From: Ruegeria denitrificans
GTDB taxonomy: Bacteria > Pseudomonadota > Alphaproteobacteria > Rhodobacterales > Rhodobacteraceae
DNA: 64,000 bases
NCBI RefSeq assembly: GCF_001458295.1
Contig: NZ_CYUD01000001.1
Span: 186,001 to 250,000 of the forward strand
Reading direction: 5' to 3'
Below, piece by piece: positions 25,252 to 34,199 of the stretch (within the stretch, counting starts at the first letter, position 1; each line of letters begins with the position of its first letter). The notes beneath the pieces are model-generated. The model saw only the letters and a list, made by a program, of their open reading frames with translations, was not told where the DNA came from and ran no database searches. The translations under genes and the position numbers were made by a program.

Positions 25252-26667
25252 ATGACCCTGTCCAAATTTCGCGCAGACCTTCAGTCCACCACTCGCAATT
25301 CAAGCCTGCGCGACGGGCTGATCGGAGAGAACGTTCTGATCCCGGGTCTGCATGGGGACGTGCCGCTGGTTTATGCGGATTACGTCGCTTCGGGCCGTGC
25401 GCTGCGGCAGGTTGAGGATTTTGTCGCCGAACAGGTGCTGCCTTTTTACGCCAACAGCCACACCGAGGCCTCCTATTGCGGTTCATATATGACTCGATTG
25501 CGCCGCGAAGCGCGCGCGGAGATCGCCCGCATCGTTGGCGCGAGGGGAGAAGACGCGGTGATATTCACCGGGTCCGGCGCCACTGCGGGTCTAAACCGGC
25601 TGGTCAGCTTGTTGGGTGTGGATGCGGCTGACCGGCCGGTCGTTTTGATCGGACCTTATGAACATCATTCGAACATTCTGCCGTGGCGTGAAAGCAAGGC
25701 GCAGGTTATTGAAATCCCTGAGGCTACCGAGGGTGGGGTTGATCTGGTGGCGCTGGAACAGGTTCTGATCGACAATGCGGCGTCAGATCTGATCATCGGG
25801 TCGTTTTCGGCGGCGTCGAACGTGACCGGCATTATTACCGACCCAGACCCGATCACTCGGTTGCTCAAGGCGCATGGAGGGGTTTCGGTCTGGGACTACG
25901 CAGGCGGTGGGCCGTACCTGCCGATGGACATGGGGCCTGAGGGCGCTCGCAAGGATGCCATCGTCGTGTCTCCACATAAGTTTCCGGGTGGGCCGGGGGC
26001 GTCGGGTGTTCTGATCGTCAATCAGACCGCCGTGAAACGCACATGCCCCAGCTGGCCTGGTGGTGGCACCGTCAGCTTCGTATCGCCCTGGCGGCACGAT
26101 TACAGCGAGGATTTGGCCACGCGGGAAGAAGCCGGAACACCCAACGTGATCGGAGACATCCGCGCCGCGCTGGCCTTTATCGTAAAGGATGTGGTCGGTA
26201 CCGATGAGATCTCCAAGCGTGAGGCACAGTATAATCGCATGGCGCTGGACGGGTGGGGTAATAACCCGAATCTGACCCTACTGGGAACGGATAACCCACA
26301 TCGCTTGCCGATCTATTCCTTCCTGGTGCGGGATAACTCTGGCCACCCGGTTCACCAGCAGCTGTTTACCCGTATGCTCAGCGATATCTATGGCATTCAG
26401 GCAAGGGGCGGCTGTGCCTGTGCAGGGCCCTATGCGCACCGCCTTTTGGGAATTGACCGTGCGACCTCGGATGAGTTGCACGCCGCGCTGTCTGCAGGGG
26501 AAGAGATGAAGAAGCCCGGCTGGGTACGGCTGAACTTCTCGTATCTGATGAGCGAAGAAACGGTTCAGTTCATCATCGACAGCGTCATTGACCTGTCCCG
26601 CCGAACCGAAGAGTTCGCACCATTCTACAACGCCGACCCAGCAACGGCCCGCTTCAAAGCGGCGTGA
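25252..26667 (+). CDS. Class V aminotransferase (cysteine desulfurase-like PLP enzyme)
   Basis: A 471-residue PLP enzyme, starting at ATG 25252 (MTLSKFRADLQ). An upstream GTG at 25195 is in frame but less likely. It carries GSGATAGLNRLV, the PLP-phosphate-type DYAGGGPYLPMDM segment and the Schiff-base lysine in VVSPHKFPGGPG (K243). The C-terminal ARGGCACAGPYAHRLL resembles the cysteine loop of SufS/Csd-type proteins. The family includes cysteine desulfurases, selenocysteine lyases and other amino-acid lyases. The neighbouring Lrp regulator suggests amino-acid breakdown, but the substrate is unknown. Confidence 0.85.
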   Translation: MTLSKFRADLQSTTRNSSLRDGLIGENVLIPGLHGDVPLVYADYVASGRALRQVEDFVAEQVLPFYANSHTEASYCGSYMTRLRREARAEIARIVGARGEDAVIFTGSGATAGLNRLVSLLGVDAADRPVVLIGPYEHHSNILPWRESKAQVIEIPEATEGGVDLVALEQVLIDNAASDLIIGSFSAASNVTGIITDPDPITRLLKAHGGVSVWDYAGGGPYLPMDMGPEGARKDAIVVSPHKFPGGPGASGVLIVNQTAVKRTCPSWPGGGTVSFVSPWRHDYSEDLATREEAGTPNVIGDIRAALAFIVKDVVGTDEISKREAQYNRMALDGWGNNPNLTLLGTDNPHRLPIYSFLVRDNSGHPVHQQLFTRMLSDIYGIQARGGCACAGPYAHRLLGIDRATSDELHAALSAGEEMKKPGWVRLNFSYLMSEETVQFIIDSVIDLSRRTEEFAPFYNADPATARFKAA

Positions 26668-26682
26668 CGGAATTGCCGCTTT

Positions 26683-26698
26683 TCTCAACGCGTTGAGA
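26683..26698. promoter_or_regulatory. 16-bp perfect palindrome upstream of hisC
   Basis: TCTCAACGCGTTGAGA reads the same on both strands. It is a good candidate for a dimeric repressor site or a small hairpin in the hisC leader; no T-run follows. Confidence 0.45.
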
Positions 26699-26706
26699 CA
26701 GGTATG

Positions 26707-26731
26707 AGAGGCTCCAATTAACGGAGCCTCT
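26707..26731 (+). promoter_or_regulatory. Hairpin sequestering the hisC ribosome-binding site
   Basis: AGAGGCTCC (26707-26715) and GGAGCCTCT (26723-26731) form a perfect 9-bp stem with a 7-base loop, ending one base before the hisC ATG at 26733. The GGAG Shine-Dalgarno (26723-26726) is inside the stem. This should lower hisC translation unless the stem is opened. Confidence 0.6.
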
Positions 26732-26732
26732 T

Positions 26733-27818
26733 ATGACCAAGATCACCCCTCAACCCGGCATTATGGACATCGCGCTGTATCAGGGCGGCCAGTCGCATGT
26801 GGCTGGGGTCGAGCATGTGATCAAGCTCAGCTCGAACGAAAACCCGTTTGGGCCCAGCCCCAAGGCCATTGAGGCGGTGCGCGACAGCGCCGCCACCTTG
26901 CATCGCTATCCCAGCACCGACCACGCCAGCTTACGGGCGGCGATTGGCGAACGGCACGCACTGGACCCTGCGCGGATCATCTGCGGCGTGGGCAGTGACG
27001 AGGTGTTGCAGTTCATTGCCCAGGCTTACGCCGGCGTGGGGGATGAGGTAATCTATACCGAGCACGGTTTTTCCATGTACCCAATCATTGCCCGCATGGC
27101 CGGGGCAACGCCGGTCATGGTGTCGGAGCGGGATCGCCGTGTGGACGTGGACAACATCCTGGCCGCCGTCACCGAACAAACGCGGATCGTGTTCGTCACC
27201 AATCCGGGCAATCCGACCTCGACCATGATCCCCGAGGTGGACCTTGTGCGGCTGGCCGAAGCCTTACCGCAAAGCTGTCTGATGGTCATCGACGGAGCCT
27301 ATACCGAATTTGTTAACGGGTTCGATGGTGGTGCGTCATTGGTGGACCGGTTCGAAAACGTCATCATGACCCGTACGTTTTCCAAGATCTATGGGCTGGG
27401 TGGGATGCGGGTCGGTTGGGGCTATGCCGCGCAATCGATCATTGACGTGCTGAACCGCGTGCGTCAGCCGTTCAACCTGTCTCTAACCGCGTTGGCTGCG
27501 GCCGAAGCGGCGGTTAGAGATGACGACTACCTGACCTTCTGCCACGGCGAAAACGCCCGCCTTCGCGTGTGGCTGTCGGAAGAGTTGGCCAAGATTGATG
27601 TGCCCTCGGATGCGTCCTGCACCAATTTCATTCTGGCCCGTTTTGCGGATCAGGCTGAAGCCGAGGCCTGTGACGTCTATCTCAAGACCCAGGGTTTGAT
27701 CGTACGCCGCGTGGCGGGTTACAACCTGCCCAATGCCTTGCGGATTACCGTGGGCGATGAAGAAGCATGCCGCCGCGTCGTTGCGGCCATTACCGCATTC
27801 AAAGGGGGCGCCGCATGA
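26733..27818 (+). CDS. hisC: Histidinol-phosphate aminotransferase
   Basis: A 361-residue fold-type I aminotransferase. Features are [46 protein letters not shown] and the PLP lysine in [18 protein letters not shown] (K218). HisC converts imidazole-acetol phosphate to histidinol phosphate, and many also act on aromatic keto acids. Here the stop overlaps the start of prephenate dehydrogenase (ATGA), a classic arrangement for a dual histidine/tyrosine-phenylalanine role. A hairpin covers its ribosome-binding site. Confidence 0.94.
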   Translation: MTKITPQPGIMDIALYQGGQSHVAGVEHVIKLSSNENPFGPSPKAIEAVRDSAATLHRYPSTDHASLRAAIGERHALDPARIICGVGSDEVLQFIAQAYAGVGDEVIYTEHGFSMYPIIARMAGATPVMVSERDRRVDVDNILAAVTEQTRIVFVTNPGNPTSTMIPEVDLVRLAEALPQSCLMVIDGAYTEFVNGFDGGASLVDRFENVIMTRTFSKIYGLGGMRVGWGYAAQSIIDVLNRVRQPFNLSLTALAAAEAAVRDDDYLTFCHGENARLRVWLSEELAKIDVPSDASCTNFILARFADQAEAEACDVYLKTQGLIVRRVAGYNLPNALRITVGDEEACRRVVAAITAFKGGAA

Positions 27819-28735
27819 GCCAAGTATACGACCGCGTCGCACTGATCGGGCTGGGCCTGATTGCCTCGTCCATGTTCTGGGCCATCAAACGCGCGGGTCT
27901 TGCGGGTGAGGTCACTGGCTATGCTCGGTCCGAAGCGACACGCGATACCGCCCGCCGGATCGGTCTGTGCGATCGTGTCTGTGACACGGCGAAGGAGGCG
28001 GTCGAGGGTGCAGATTTGGTCGTGCTTTGTGTGCCCGTCGGCGCAATGGAGGCAGTCGCGCAAGAAATCGCACCGGTCCTGAAGCCGGGTGCAACTGTGA
28101 CCGATGTAGGATCGGTCAAGCGGCACGTGATTCAGGTAGTATCGCCCCATATTCCCAAAGGTGTGCATTTCATCCCGGCGCACCCACTGGCGGGGACCGA
28201 GCATTCCGGCCCCGAATCCGGGTTTGCTGAATTGTTCGACAATCGCTGGAGCCTGTTAGTCCCGGTCGAAGGCTCGGACCCGCACGCAATCGCCCGCTTG
28301 CGTGCGCTTTGGGAAGGTATGGGGGCGAATGTGGATGAGATGGATGCAGACCACCACGATCTGGTTCTGGCCGTGACGTCCCATGCGCCGCACCTGATTG
28401 CCTATACAATGGTGGGGGTTGCAGACGACCTGCGCCGCGTTACCGATAGTGAGGTCATCAAGTATTCGGCCGCTGGTTTCCGGGATTTCACCCGTATCGC
28501 GGCCTCGGACCCGACCATGTGGCGCGACGTGTTCCTGACCAACAAGGATGCGACCCTGGAAATCCTCGGGCGCTTTACCGAGGAGCTTTTTGCCTTGCAA
28601 CGTGCTATTCGCACCGGTGATGGCGAACATCTGTTTGACTATTTCACCCGTACCCGCGCGATCCGGCGTGGGATCATCGATGCGGGGCAGGATACGGATG
28701 CGCCTGATTTCGGACGGGGGAAGGCGAACCCATGA
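27815..28735 (+). CDS. Prephenate/arogenate dehydrogenase family protein
   Basis: A 306-residue TyrA-type dehydrogenase from the ATG at 27815, which overlaps the hisC stop. It has the NAD-binding Rossmann motif [24 protein letters not shown], and the catalytic-region [15 protein letters not shown]. It oxidatively decarboxylates prephenate or arogenate on the way to tyrosine. There is no fused chorismate mutase or ACT domain. With hisC it supplies the dehydrogenase and transaminase steps. The extensin-like gene overlaps its stop by 4 bp. Confidence 0.92.
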   Translation: MSQVYDRVALIGLGLIASSMFWAIKRAGLAGEVTGYARSEATRDTARRIGLCDRVCDTAKEAVEGADLVVLCVPVGAMEAVAQEIAPVLKPGATVTDVGSVKRHVIQVVSPHIPKGVHFIPAHPLAGTEHSGPESGFAELFDNRWSLLVPVEGSDPHAIARLRALWEGMGANVDEMDADHHDLVLAVTSHAPHLIAYTMVGVADDLRRVTDSEVIKYSAAGFRDFTRIAASDPTMWRDVFLTNKDATLEILGRFTEELFALQRAIRTGDGEHLFDYFTRTRAIRRGIIDAGQDTDAPDFGRGKANP

Positions 28736-29562
28736 AGCGCGGCTGGAGGTACCTTGCGATTGGATGTGTGGTTGTAAGTGCCACATTATCCAACGCGGCG
28801 CCTCCGGAACAGTCGCTGGTTCCTGTCGCGCGCCCCTCGACAGCGCCGGTTCTGGCCTTTGTCAGCCCACTTCCCAGCGCCAAGACCCGGCCTACTTTGC
28901 GCCCTATATCGCCGCAGGTATTGGCGGTGGCCGCTCGCCCCTCGGATTTGCCGTTGTTGGGGCCGGATTCCTCGCTGATGCCATATCTGCGGCCCAAAGC
29001 GCTGGAGCAGGAGGCGCTATTCAAGAAACGCAAGTTGCGCAAAACCTCGGTCTGCGGAGATATCGCCATTCAGGGCAAGCCCGTTGGAAATGTTCCCGGC
29101 AGGATCAAGGCCTGTGGCATTCAGGATGCGGTGCAGATCACCTCGGTTTCAGGTGTGGCACTAAGTCGGCCATCGACGATGGATTGCGGTACGGCCATAG
29201 CGTTGAACAAATGGGTCGACAAAACGGTCAAACCCACCTTCAAACGGCGCGGTCCGGTGGCCGAGCTTCAGATCGCTGCCCACTATGCTTGTCGGACCAG
29301 AAATAACCAAAAAGGCGCGAGGATTTCGGAACACGGCAAAGGCCGGGCGATCGACATTTCGGGCTTTAAAATGGCCGACGGAGAGGTCGTGACCGTTCTG
29401 AGCGGTTGGCGAAAGAACCCGTCAAAGCGTCAGTTGACCAAAGTCTGGCGCGGGGCGTGCGGCCCGTTCGGAACAGTTCTCGGTCCAAACGCGGACCGAT
29501 ATCACCGGGATCATTTTCATCTGGATACCGCGCGCCACCGTCGTGGGCCGTATTGCCGTTAA
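28732..29562 (+). CDS. Extensin-like family protein, exported
   Basis: A 276-residue protein with a signal peptide (WRYLAIGCVVVSATLSNAA), a proline-rich linker, and a C-terminal extensin-like domain (CGIQDAVQITSVSGVALS; AIALNKWVDKTVKP; RISEHGKGRAIDISGF; the ending YHRDHFHLDTARHRRGPYC). The H-x(8)-D and DHFH histidine/aspartate pattern resembles D-Ala-D-Ala/LAS-type metallopeptidases, so a cell-wall hydrolase role is possible; that is an inference. Six cysteines suggest disulfides. It is translationally coupled to the dehydrogenase upstream without an obvious metabolic link. Confidence 0.85.
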   Translation: MKRGWRYLAIGCVVVSATLSNAAPPEQSLVPVARPSTAPVLAFVSPLPSAKTRPTLRPISPQVLAVAARPSDLPLLGPDSSLMPYLRPKALEQEALFKKRKLRKTSVCGDIAIQGKPVGNVPGRIKACGIQDAVQITSVSGVALSRPSTMDCGTAIALNKWVDKTVKPTFKRRGPVAELQIAAHYACRTRNNQKGARISEHGKGRAIDISGFKMADGEVVTVLSGWRKNPSKRQLTKVWRGACGPFGTVLGPNADRYHRDHFHLDTARHRRGPYCR

Positions 29563-30560
29563 CGCAGGATCAGACGTGGTGCGGGGCCTAAAGGGATCGG
29601 GCCCAAAGCCACAAAGCCATCGCGCAAATTCAATTGCACATCCAGCGCGTTGGGGTTGCCGCCAAGCCCGGCCAAGAAGTTCAGCGATGTTGTTACCGGG
29701 TCCACCGCCTGATCGGGCAGGGCGCCCGCTGCGTTGGCCATGGCGATCATGTCGCGCCAGTTTTCGGCCCGGATCGCGATTTCTCCGGTGGGAATGCCCT
29801 GTGGATCGACGTCCAACTCTCCGGTCGCGAACAGACGTAGCGCTCCCCATTTCATTTCGGCCAGGCGCAAATCGAGCCTGATTGGTTGCGGCCGGCTTTG
29901 TTCCAGCGCGGATCGGTCCCAGGCCTTGTCGAAAGTGGCCGTCAAATCCAGTTCCAGCGTCTCGAATGCTTGCGGCAATGAAGTGGCCGAGCGCATTAGT
30001 TCACGCAGATCGTCTCCGGGGGTAAACCCGTCAGCCTTGGCACTGATCACATAAGCCTCGGGCGTGGCGGTCTGTTCCATCACAAGGGCCAATGTGTAGC
30101 CCCCGGCCAAAGCCTCAGCCTCGTCGGTGATCGACCACGGCCCAGCGGTCAAAGCCATCTTTTCCAGCACAAGCGCCACGCCAGGTTGCAATTGCAGCTC
30201 GGCCTGCAGGTCGGTGGCCTGAATGGTCGCGGTCTGGTCAAAATAGGACAGGCGCTGCGGTGTGTCGGCAAAACGCAGCACTTGCCGACCGGGCCAGATT
30301 GCCGGGCTTTGGAACTCAATCCAGTCCGCGCTCCAGGCGGTGCCATTGACCGGATCGGCCAGCGCCGGGTTGTTCAGACGCGTCATGTGGTGCAGCGGGT
30401 ACCCGGCGGTTTCAACATCCGAGAAATCAGCCTGCCAGCCCTGTTCCTGCTGTTTGTCGAACCATGTGGTGATCGCGTTGCGCAGACCGAAACCGGTGAC
30501 GAACCAATAGGCGCTCCAGATCACAGCTATGAAAATGATTACCCGTATCAGACCGCGCAT
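29559..30560 (-). CDS. DUF2125 family protein, membrane-anchored
   Basis: A 333-residue protein with one N-terminal transmembrane segment (GLIRVIIFIAVIWSAYWFV) and a large periplasmic beta-rich region characteristic of DUF2125 (GYPLHHMTRLNNPALAD, DWIEFQSPAIWPGRQVLRF, LRLFATGELDVDPQGIPTGE). Function unknown; the fold resembles lipid-transfer or AsmA-like proteins, which is only a suggestion. It is convergent with the extensin-like gene: the two stop codons share the palindrome TTAA. Confidence 0.83.
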   Translation of the reverse strand: MRGLIRVIIFIAVIWSAYWFVTGFGLRNAITTWFDKQQEQGWQADFSDVETAGYPLHHMTRLNNPALADPVNGTAWSADWIEFQSPAIWPGRQVLRFADTPQRLSYFDQTATIQATDLQAELQLQPGVALVLEKMALTAGPWSITDEAEALAGGYTLALVMEQTATPEAYVISAKADGFTPGDDLRELMRSATSLPQAFETLELDLTATFDKAWDRSALEQSRPQPIRLDLRLAEMKWGALRLFATGELDVDPQGIPTGEIAIRAENWRDMIAMANAAGALPDQAVDPVTTSLNFLAGLGGNPNALDVQLNLRDGFVALGPIPLGPAPRLILR

Positions 30561-30627
30561 GGCAGTTCGCCCTTTTTCCCACCTCGGATTTGATGTTTAT
30601 AGGCGCAAACGGGCAAGGACCAGTGCT

Positions 30628-31158
30628 ATGACGATGTGGGTTTTCGGATATGGATCGCTGCTGTGGAATCCGGGCTTTCCAGTGGCCCGCAGCGAACGCG
30701 CCACGTTGCACGGCTATGCGCGGTCCTTCTGCATGAGTTCGATCCACCATCGCGGCACTGAAGACCACCCCGGTCTGGTTCTGGCGCTGGACGAACAGGC
30801 CGACGCCAATTGCAAGGGTCTGGCCCTGGCGGTTGCGGCGGGACATGAAGAGCGCACCCTGCATGAATTGCGTGAACGCGAGCTGATTTCATCAGCTTAT
30901 GTCGAGAAGATGCTGGATTTGCACCTAGACAGCGGCGAGGTCGTGAACGCCGTGACGTACGTGATCGATGCCGATCATGTGCAATATTGCGGTGGTATCC
31001 CTTTGGAAGAGCAGGCCCAGATCATCGCGCATGCCGTCGGCGGGCGCGGGCCAAACACCGAATACCTCTATAATACCGCCGAACATCTGGCCGAGATCGA
31101 CCTGCGCGACCCCGATCTTGAGTGGTTGGCGCAACGGGTGCGTGATATCACCGCATAA
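30628..31158 (+). CDS. ChaC-like gamma-glutamylcyclotransferase
   Basis: A 176-residue protein beginning MTMWVFGYGSLLWNPGFP, the hallmark YGSL motif of the gamma-glutamylcyclotransferase fold. It also has ELRERELISSAYVEKML with the expected catalytic glutamate, and YVIDADHVQYCGGIPLEEQA. ChaC-type enzymes cleave glutathione to 5-oxoproline and Cys-Gly. The next gene is 69 bp downstream on the same strand but seems unrelated. Confidence 0.87.
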   Translation: MTMWVFGYGSLLWNPGFPVARSERATLHGYARSFCMSSIHHRGTEDHPGLVLALDEQADANCKGLALAVAAGHEERTLHELRERELISSAYVEKMLDLHLDSGEVVNAVTYVIDADHVQYCGGIPLEEQAQIIAHAVGGRGPNTEYLYNTAEHLAEIDLRDPDLEWLAQRVRDITA

Positions 31159-31227
31159 ACCCTTGGCGTCACCGGTGTAATTTCGCTAGATTCAGCGCAG
31201 AGCAGGCAAAAACCGGGAACCACGCGC

Positions 31228-32406
31228 ATGGCGCAGGCACATCAGGGCGCGAGACCCCATTTCTCGCATCCCATTCGACAGATTGTGATGATGTTGGTCG
31301 CAATAGGTCTGGCCGGGCTGGGCGTTTTCATGGCCTTGCCCTATGTGATGCCGGTGATTGAAGCCAACCCTTACCTGAACGGCTTTATCATTCTGGTGTT
31401 CATCATCGGTGTTTTAGCTTGTTTCTATCAGGTGACACAACTGATCGGCTCAGTCCGCTGGATCGAGGCTTTTGTGGGCGGTGTCGTTCATGAAGACGCC
31501 CGAACACCGCAATTGCTGGCACCCTTGGCATCCCTGCTGCGCGAACGGGGCGCGCGGTCGCAGATCAGCTCGACCTCGACGCGGTCCATTCTGGATTCGG
31601 TCGCTGAACGGGTCGAGGAAGAACGTGAGATCACCCGCTATATCACCAACGTCCTGATCTATCTGGGCCTTTTGGGAACGTTTTTCGGTCTGGCCACCAC
31701 GGTTCCAGCCATCGTCGACACGATACGCAGCCTCAACCCGCAAGAGGGTGAAGAAGGGCTGGCCGTTTTCAACCGTCTGATGGTCGGGCTGGAGGCACAG
31801 TTGCAAGGGATGGGCGTGGCCTTTGGCTCCTCGCTGCTGGGTCTGGCCGGATCGCTGATCGTTGGCCTGTTGGAACTGTTCGCGGGCCACGGACAAAACC
31901 GGTTCTACCGCGAGCTTGAGGAATGGCTGTCGTCGATCACTCGCGTTGGGTTCGGGGCCAGCGATGAAGGTGGTGCTGAACTGGCGGTTCTTACGCCGGT
32001 GCTGGATGCCATGTCCGAACAGATGAACGCTTTGCAGGATCTGTTTTCTGCGCAAGAGGCTGACCGTGCCGCCGTGTCATCCAAATTGGGCCAATTGGCG
32101 GATTCGATTGGCGAAATGAACGTGCGGCAATCCGACAGTGACGGCGTGACGGCAGCTTTGGAACGGGTTGCGCTTGGGCAGGACGCGTTACTGGATCACA
32201 TGCGCGAACAGGGCACAGGTGAAGGGATGGATGCCGAAAGCCGTATGAGACTGCGCTCGATGGATGTGCAGTTGCTGCGTATCCTCGAAGAAATCTCGGC
32301 TGGCCGTCAGGAAAGTATGAGCGAGCTGCGTAAAGATATCGAATTGCTGGTCAAAGCGCTGACCTTACCCCGAGGCGCCGTGCGCACTGCTCCGGAAGGA
32401 GAGTAA
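31228..32406 (+). CDS. MotA/TolQ/ExbB-type proton channel protein
   Basis: A 392-residue inner-membrane protein. Two N-terminal transmembrane segments (IVMMLVAIGLAGLGVFMALP; LNGFIILVFIIGVLACFYQV) are followed by a cytoplasmic part and the MotA/ExbB core helices (YITNVLIYLGLLGTFFGLAT and GMGVAFGSSLLGLAGSLIVG). A long helical C-terminal tail has heptad-like sequence. It pairs with the OmpA-domain gene 3 bp downstream, so together they resemble a MotAB-like ion-driven complex anchored to peptidoglycan. The pair lacks chemotaxis or flagellar neighbours; its role is unknown. Confidence 0.82.
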   Translation: MAQAHQGARPHFSHPIRQIVMMLVAIGLAGLGVFMALPYVMPVIEANPYLNGFIILVFIIGVLACFYQVTQLIGSVRWIEAFVGGVVHEDARTPQLLAPLASLLRERGARSQISSTSTRSILDSVAERVEEEREITRYITNVLIYLGLLGTFFGLATTVPAIVDTIRSLNPQEGEEGLAVFNRLMVGLEAQLQGMGVAFGSSLLGLAGSLIVGLLELFAGHGQNRFYRELEEWLSSITRVGFGASDEGGAELAVLTPVLDAMSEQMNALQDLFSAQEADRAAVSSKLGQLADSIGEMNVRQSDSDGVTAALERVALGQDALLDHMREQGTGEGMDAESRMRLRSMDVQLLRILEEISAGRQESMSELRKDIELLVKALTLPRGAVRTAPEGE

Positions 32407-32409
32407 TCC

Positions 32410-34047
32410 ATGGCTCTGTCCCGACGCACAGGTCAACGGTTCCAAGGCTCGGTCTGGCCCGGTTTCGTGGATGCGATTACCGGGCTGCTGATGGTCCTGA
32501 CTTTTGTGCTGACGATCTTCATGGTCGTGCAGTTTGTGCTGCGGGAAACCATTTCCGGGCAAGAGGATGAGCTGACCGCCCTGTCGGATGAGGTTGCTGC
32601 GCTGGCCGGAGCGCTGGGTTTGGAGGAACGGGAAAACAGTCGGTTGCAGGCGCGATTAGGTGTATTGAACTCGACCCTGTCACAAGTCGAGACTGAACTG
32701 GTGCAAGCGCAAATTCAGCTGACGGACTTTGAAGCTCAGGTTGCGGCTTTGCTGGTGGAACAAGAGCGTGCGCAAGGTGAAATCGCCGGGTTGGTTGAGG
32801 AGCAAGATGCGTTGAACCTGGCCCTGGCGCAAAGCCGGGCCGAGATCGATGAACAAACCGAAGCCGCACGTCTGGCAGCAGCCCAACGCGAAGCGTTGGA
32901 AGCCTTGGTCGCTGATCTGGAACAAAACGAGGCGGCGCAGTCCACGCAGATTTCCGAGCTAGAAGAACAACTGAGCGCTGAAGAGGCCGCCAAACTGGCC
33001 GAGGCCGCCGCCGCAGAAAACCTGCGCAACCGACTGCAGAATGCGGACGCTGAACTGACGGCCATGACCCTTGCGCTGGAAGCGCAGCGGAAAGAGGCCG
33101 AGGATACATTGACCTTGCTGGCCGCCGCACAGGCCGCAAAGGCCGAGCTGGAACGACAGTTTGGTGCTTTGAATGCTGAAGATCTGCAAGCCCGGCTTGA
33201 GGCAGCCTTGGCAGCCCGGACCGAGGCACAGGCTGAAGCACAGGAGCAACGCTCTTTGGCCGAAGAACGCGCGGCCCTTCTGGCCGTGGCGCGTGATACG
33301 CTGTCGAATGAACAGGCAATTTCGGAAAAAGCGCAGCGTGAAACTGCGTTACTGAATCAGCAAATGGCGGCGCTGCGCGAACAATTGGGTGGGTTGCAGG
33401 CGCTGCTGGACGATTATCAGGAACGCAACGCTGCAGCCGATATCCGTATCCAGACGCTGGGGCAGGATCTGAACGCCGCGCTTGCCCGGGCTGCCTCGGA
33501 AGAACGTCGTCGTCGATTACTGGAAGAGGCCGAGCGCATCCGACTTGAAGCCGAGACCGAAGAGCTGGCCGCGCAGGCTGAGGACCTTCAGCGCTATCGC
33601 TCTGAATTCTTCGGTCGCTTGCGCGATGTTCTTGGCGATGAAGAAGGCGTACGGATCGAGGGTGACCGGTTTGTATTTTCGTCCGAGGTGTTGTTCGATA
33701 CGGGGTCGGCTGTTTTGTCGCCGATTGGGCGACAAGAAGTCGCCAAGGTGGCCAGTATCCTGCGCAGTGTGGCGGCAGAAATCCCCGAAGGTTTGAATTG
33801 GGTAATCCGGGTCGATGGCCACACGGACAATGTGCCTTTAGCCGGGACGGGCCGGTATCGCGACAATTGGGAACTCAGCCAAGGCCGGGCGCTGTCGGTC
33901 GTGCGCTATATGGTCGAGGCGCTGGGTATCCCGCCTGGCCGGCTTGCCGCCAACGGGTTTGGTGAATTCCAGCCGGTGAACCCGGCTGATACGCCCGAAG
34001 CCCGCGCCCAGAACCGCCGGATCGAGCTGAAGCTGACCGAGCGGTAA
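32410..34047 (+). CDS. OmpA/MotB-like protein with a very long coiled coil
   Basis: A 545-residue protein with one N-terminal membrane segment (DAITGLLMVLTFVLTIFMVV) and no cleavable signal, as in MotB. Residues about 45-400 are a nearly unbroken coiled coil rich in Ala, Glu and Gln. The C-terminal OmpA peptidoglycan-binding domain (about 420-545) has LFDTGSAVLSPIGRQEV, VDGHTDNVPLAGTG, NWELSQGRALSVV and NRRIELKLTE. The long stalk would let the domain reach peptidoglycan far from the membrane. It is translationally close to the MotA-like gene. The protein is longer than ordinary MotB or ZorB. Confidence 0.85.
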   Translation: MALSRRTGQRFQGSVWPGFVDAITGLLMVLTFVLTIFMVVQFVLRETISGQEDELTALSDEVAALAGALGLEERENSRLQARLGVLNSTLSQVETELVQAQIQLTDFEAQVAALLVEQERAQGEIAGLVEEQDALNLALAQSRAEIDEQTEAARLAAAQREALEALVADLEQNEAAQSTQISELEEQLSAEEAAKLAEAAAAENLRNRLQNADAELTAMTLALEAQRKEAEDTLTLLAAAQAAKAELERQFGALNAEDLQARLEAALAARTEAQAEAQEQRSLAEERAALLAVARDTLSNEQAISEKAQRETALLNQQMAALREQLGGLQALLDDYQERNAAADIRIQTLGQDLNAALARAASEERRRRLLEEAERIRLEAETEELAAQAEDLQRYRSEFFGRLRDVLGDEEGVRIEGDRFVFSSEVLFDTGSAVLSPIGRQEVAKVASILRSVAAEIPEGLNWVIRVDGHTDNVPLAGTGRYRDNWELSQGRALSVVRYMVEALGIPPGRLAANGFGEFQPVNPADTPEARAQNRRIELKLTER

Positions 34048-34141
34048 CGGTGCGCCCTCGTCCAGTTTATGCTGTAGAAGCCAGATCTATTTGCGCTTAC
34101 CTGTTCGCGGTTCCTGTTTCTTTGCCAAGCCGCTACCCGCC

Positions 34142-34175
34142 AAAAAAAACGCCCGCCAACTTACGTTGACGGACG
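34142..34175 (-). terminator. Rho-independent terminator after clpA
   Basis: On the minus strand, CGTCCGTCAAC-GTAA-GTTGGCGGGCG forms an 11-bp stem (three G-U pairs) followed by eight T. It lies 25 bp after the clpA stop. Confidence 0.85.
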
Positions 34176-34199
34176 CTTAAAACTGGTTTGATGCTCTGA

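Noticed and set aside
31228..34047. Zorya-type defence system
   Set aside because: Only the channel and a peptidoglycan-binding partner are present; there are no ZorC, ZorD or ZorE genes, and the OmpA protein is far longer than ZorB.
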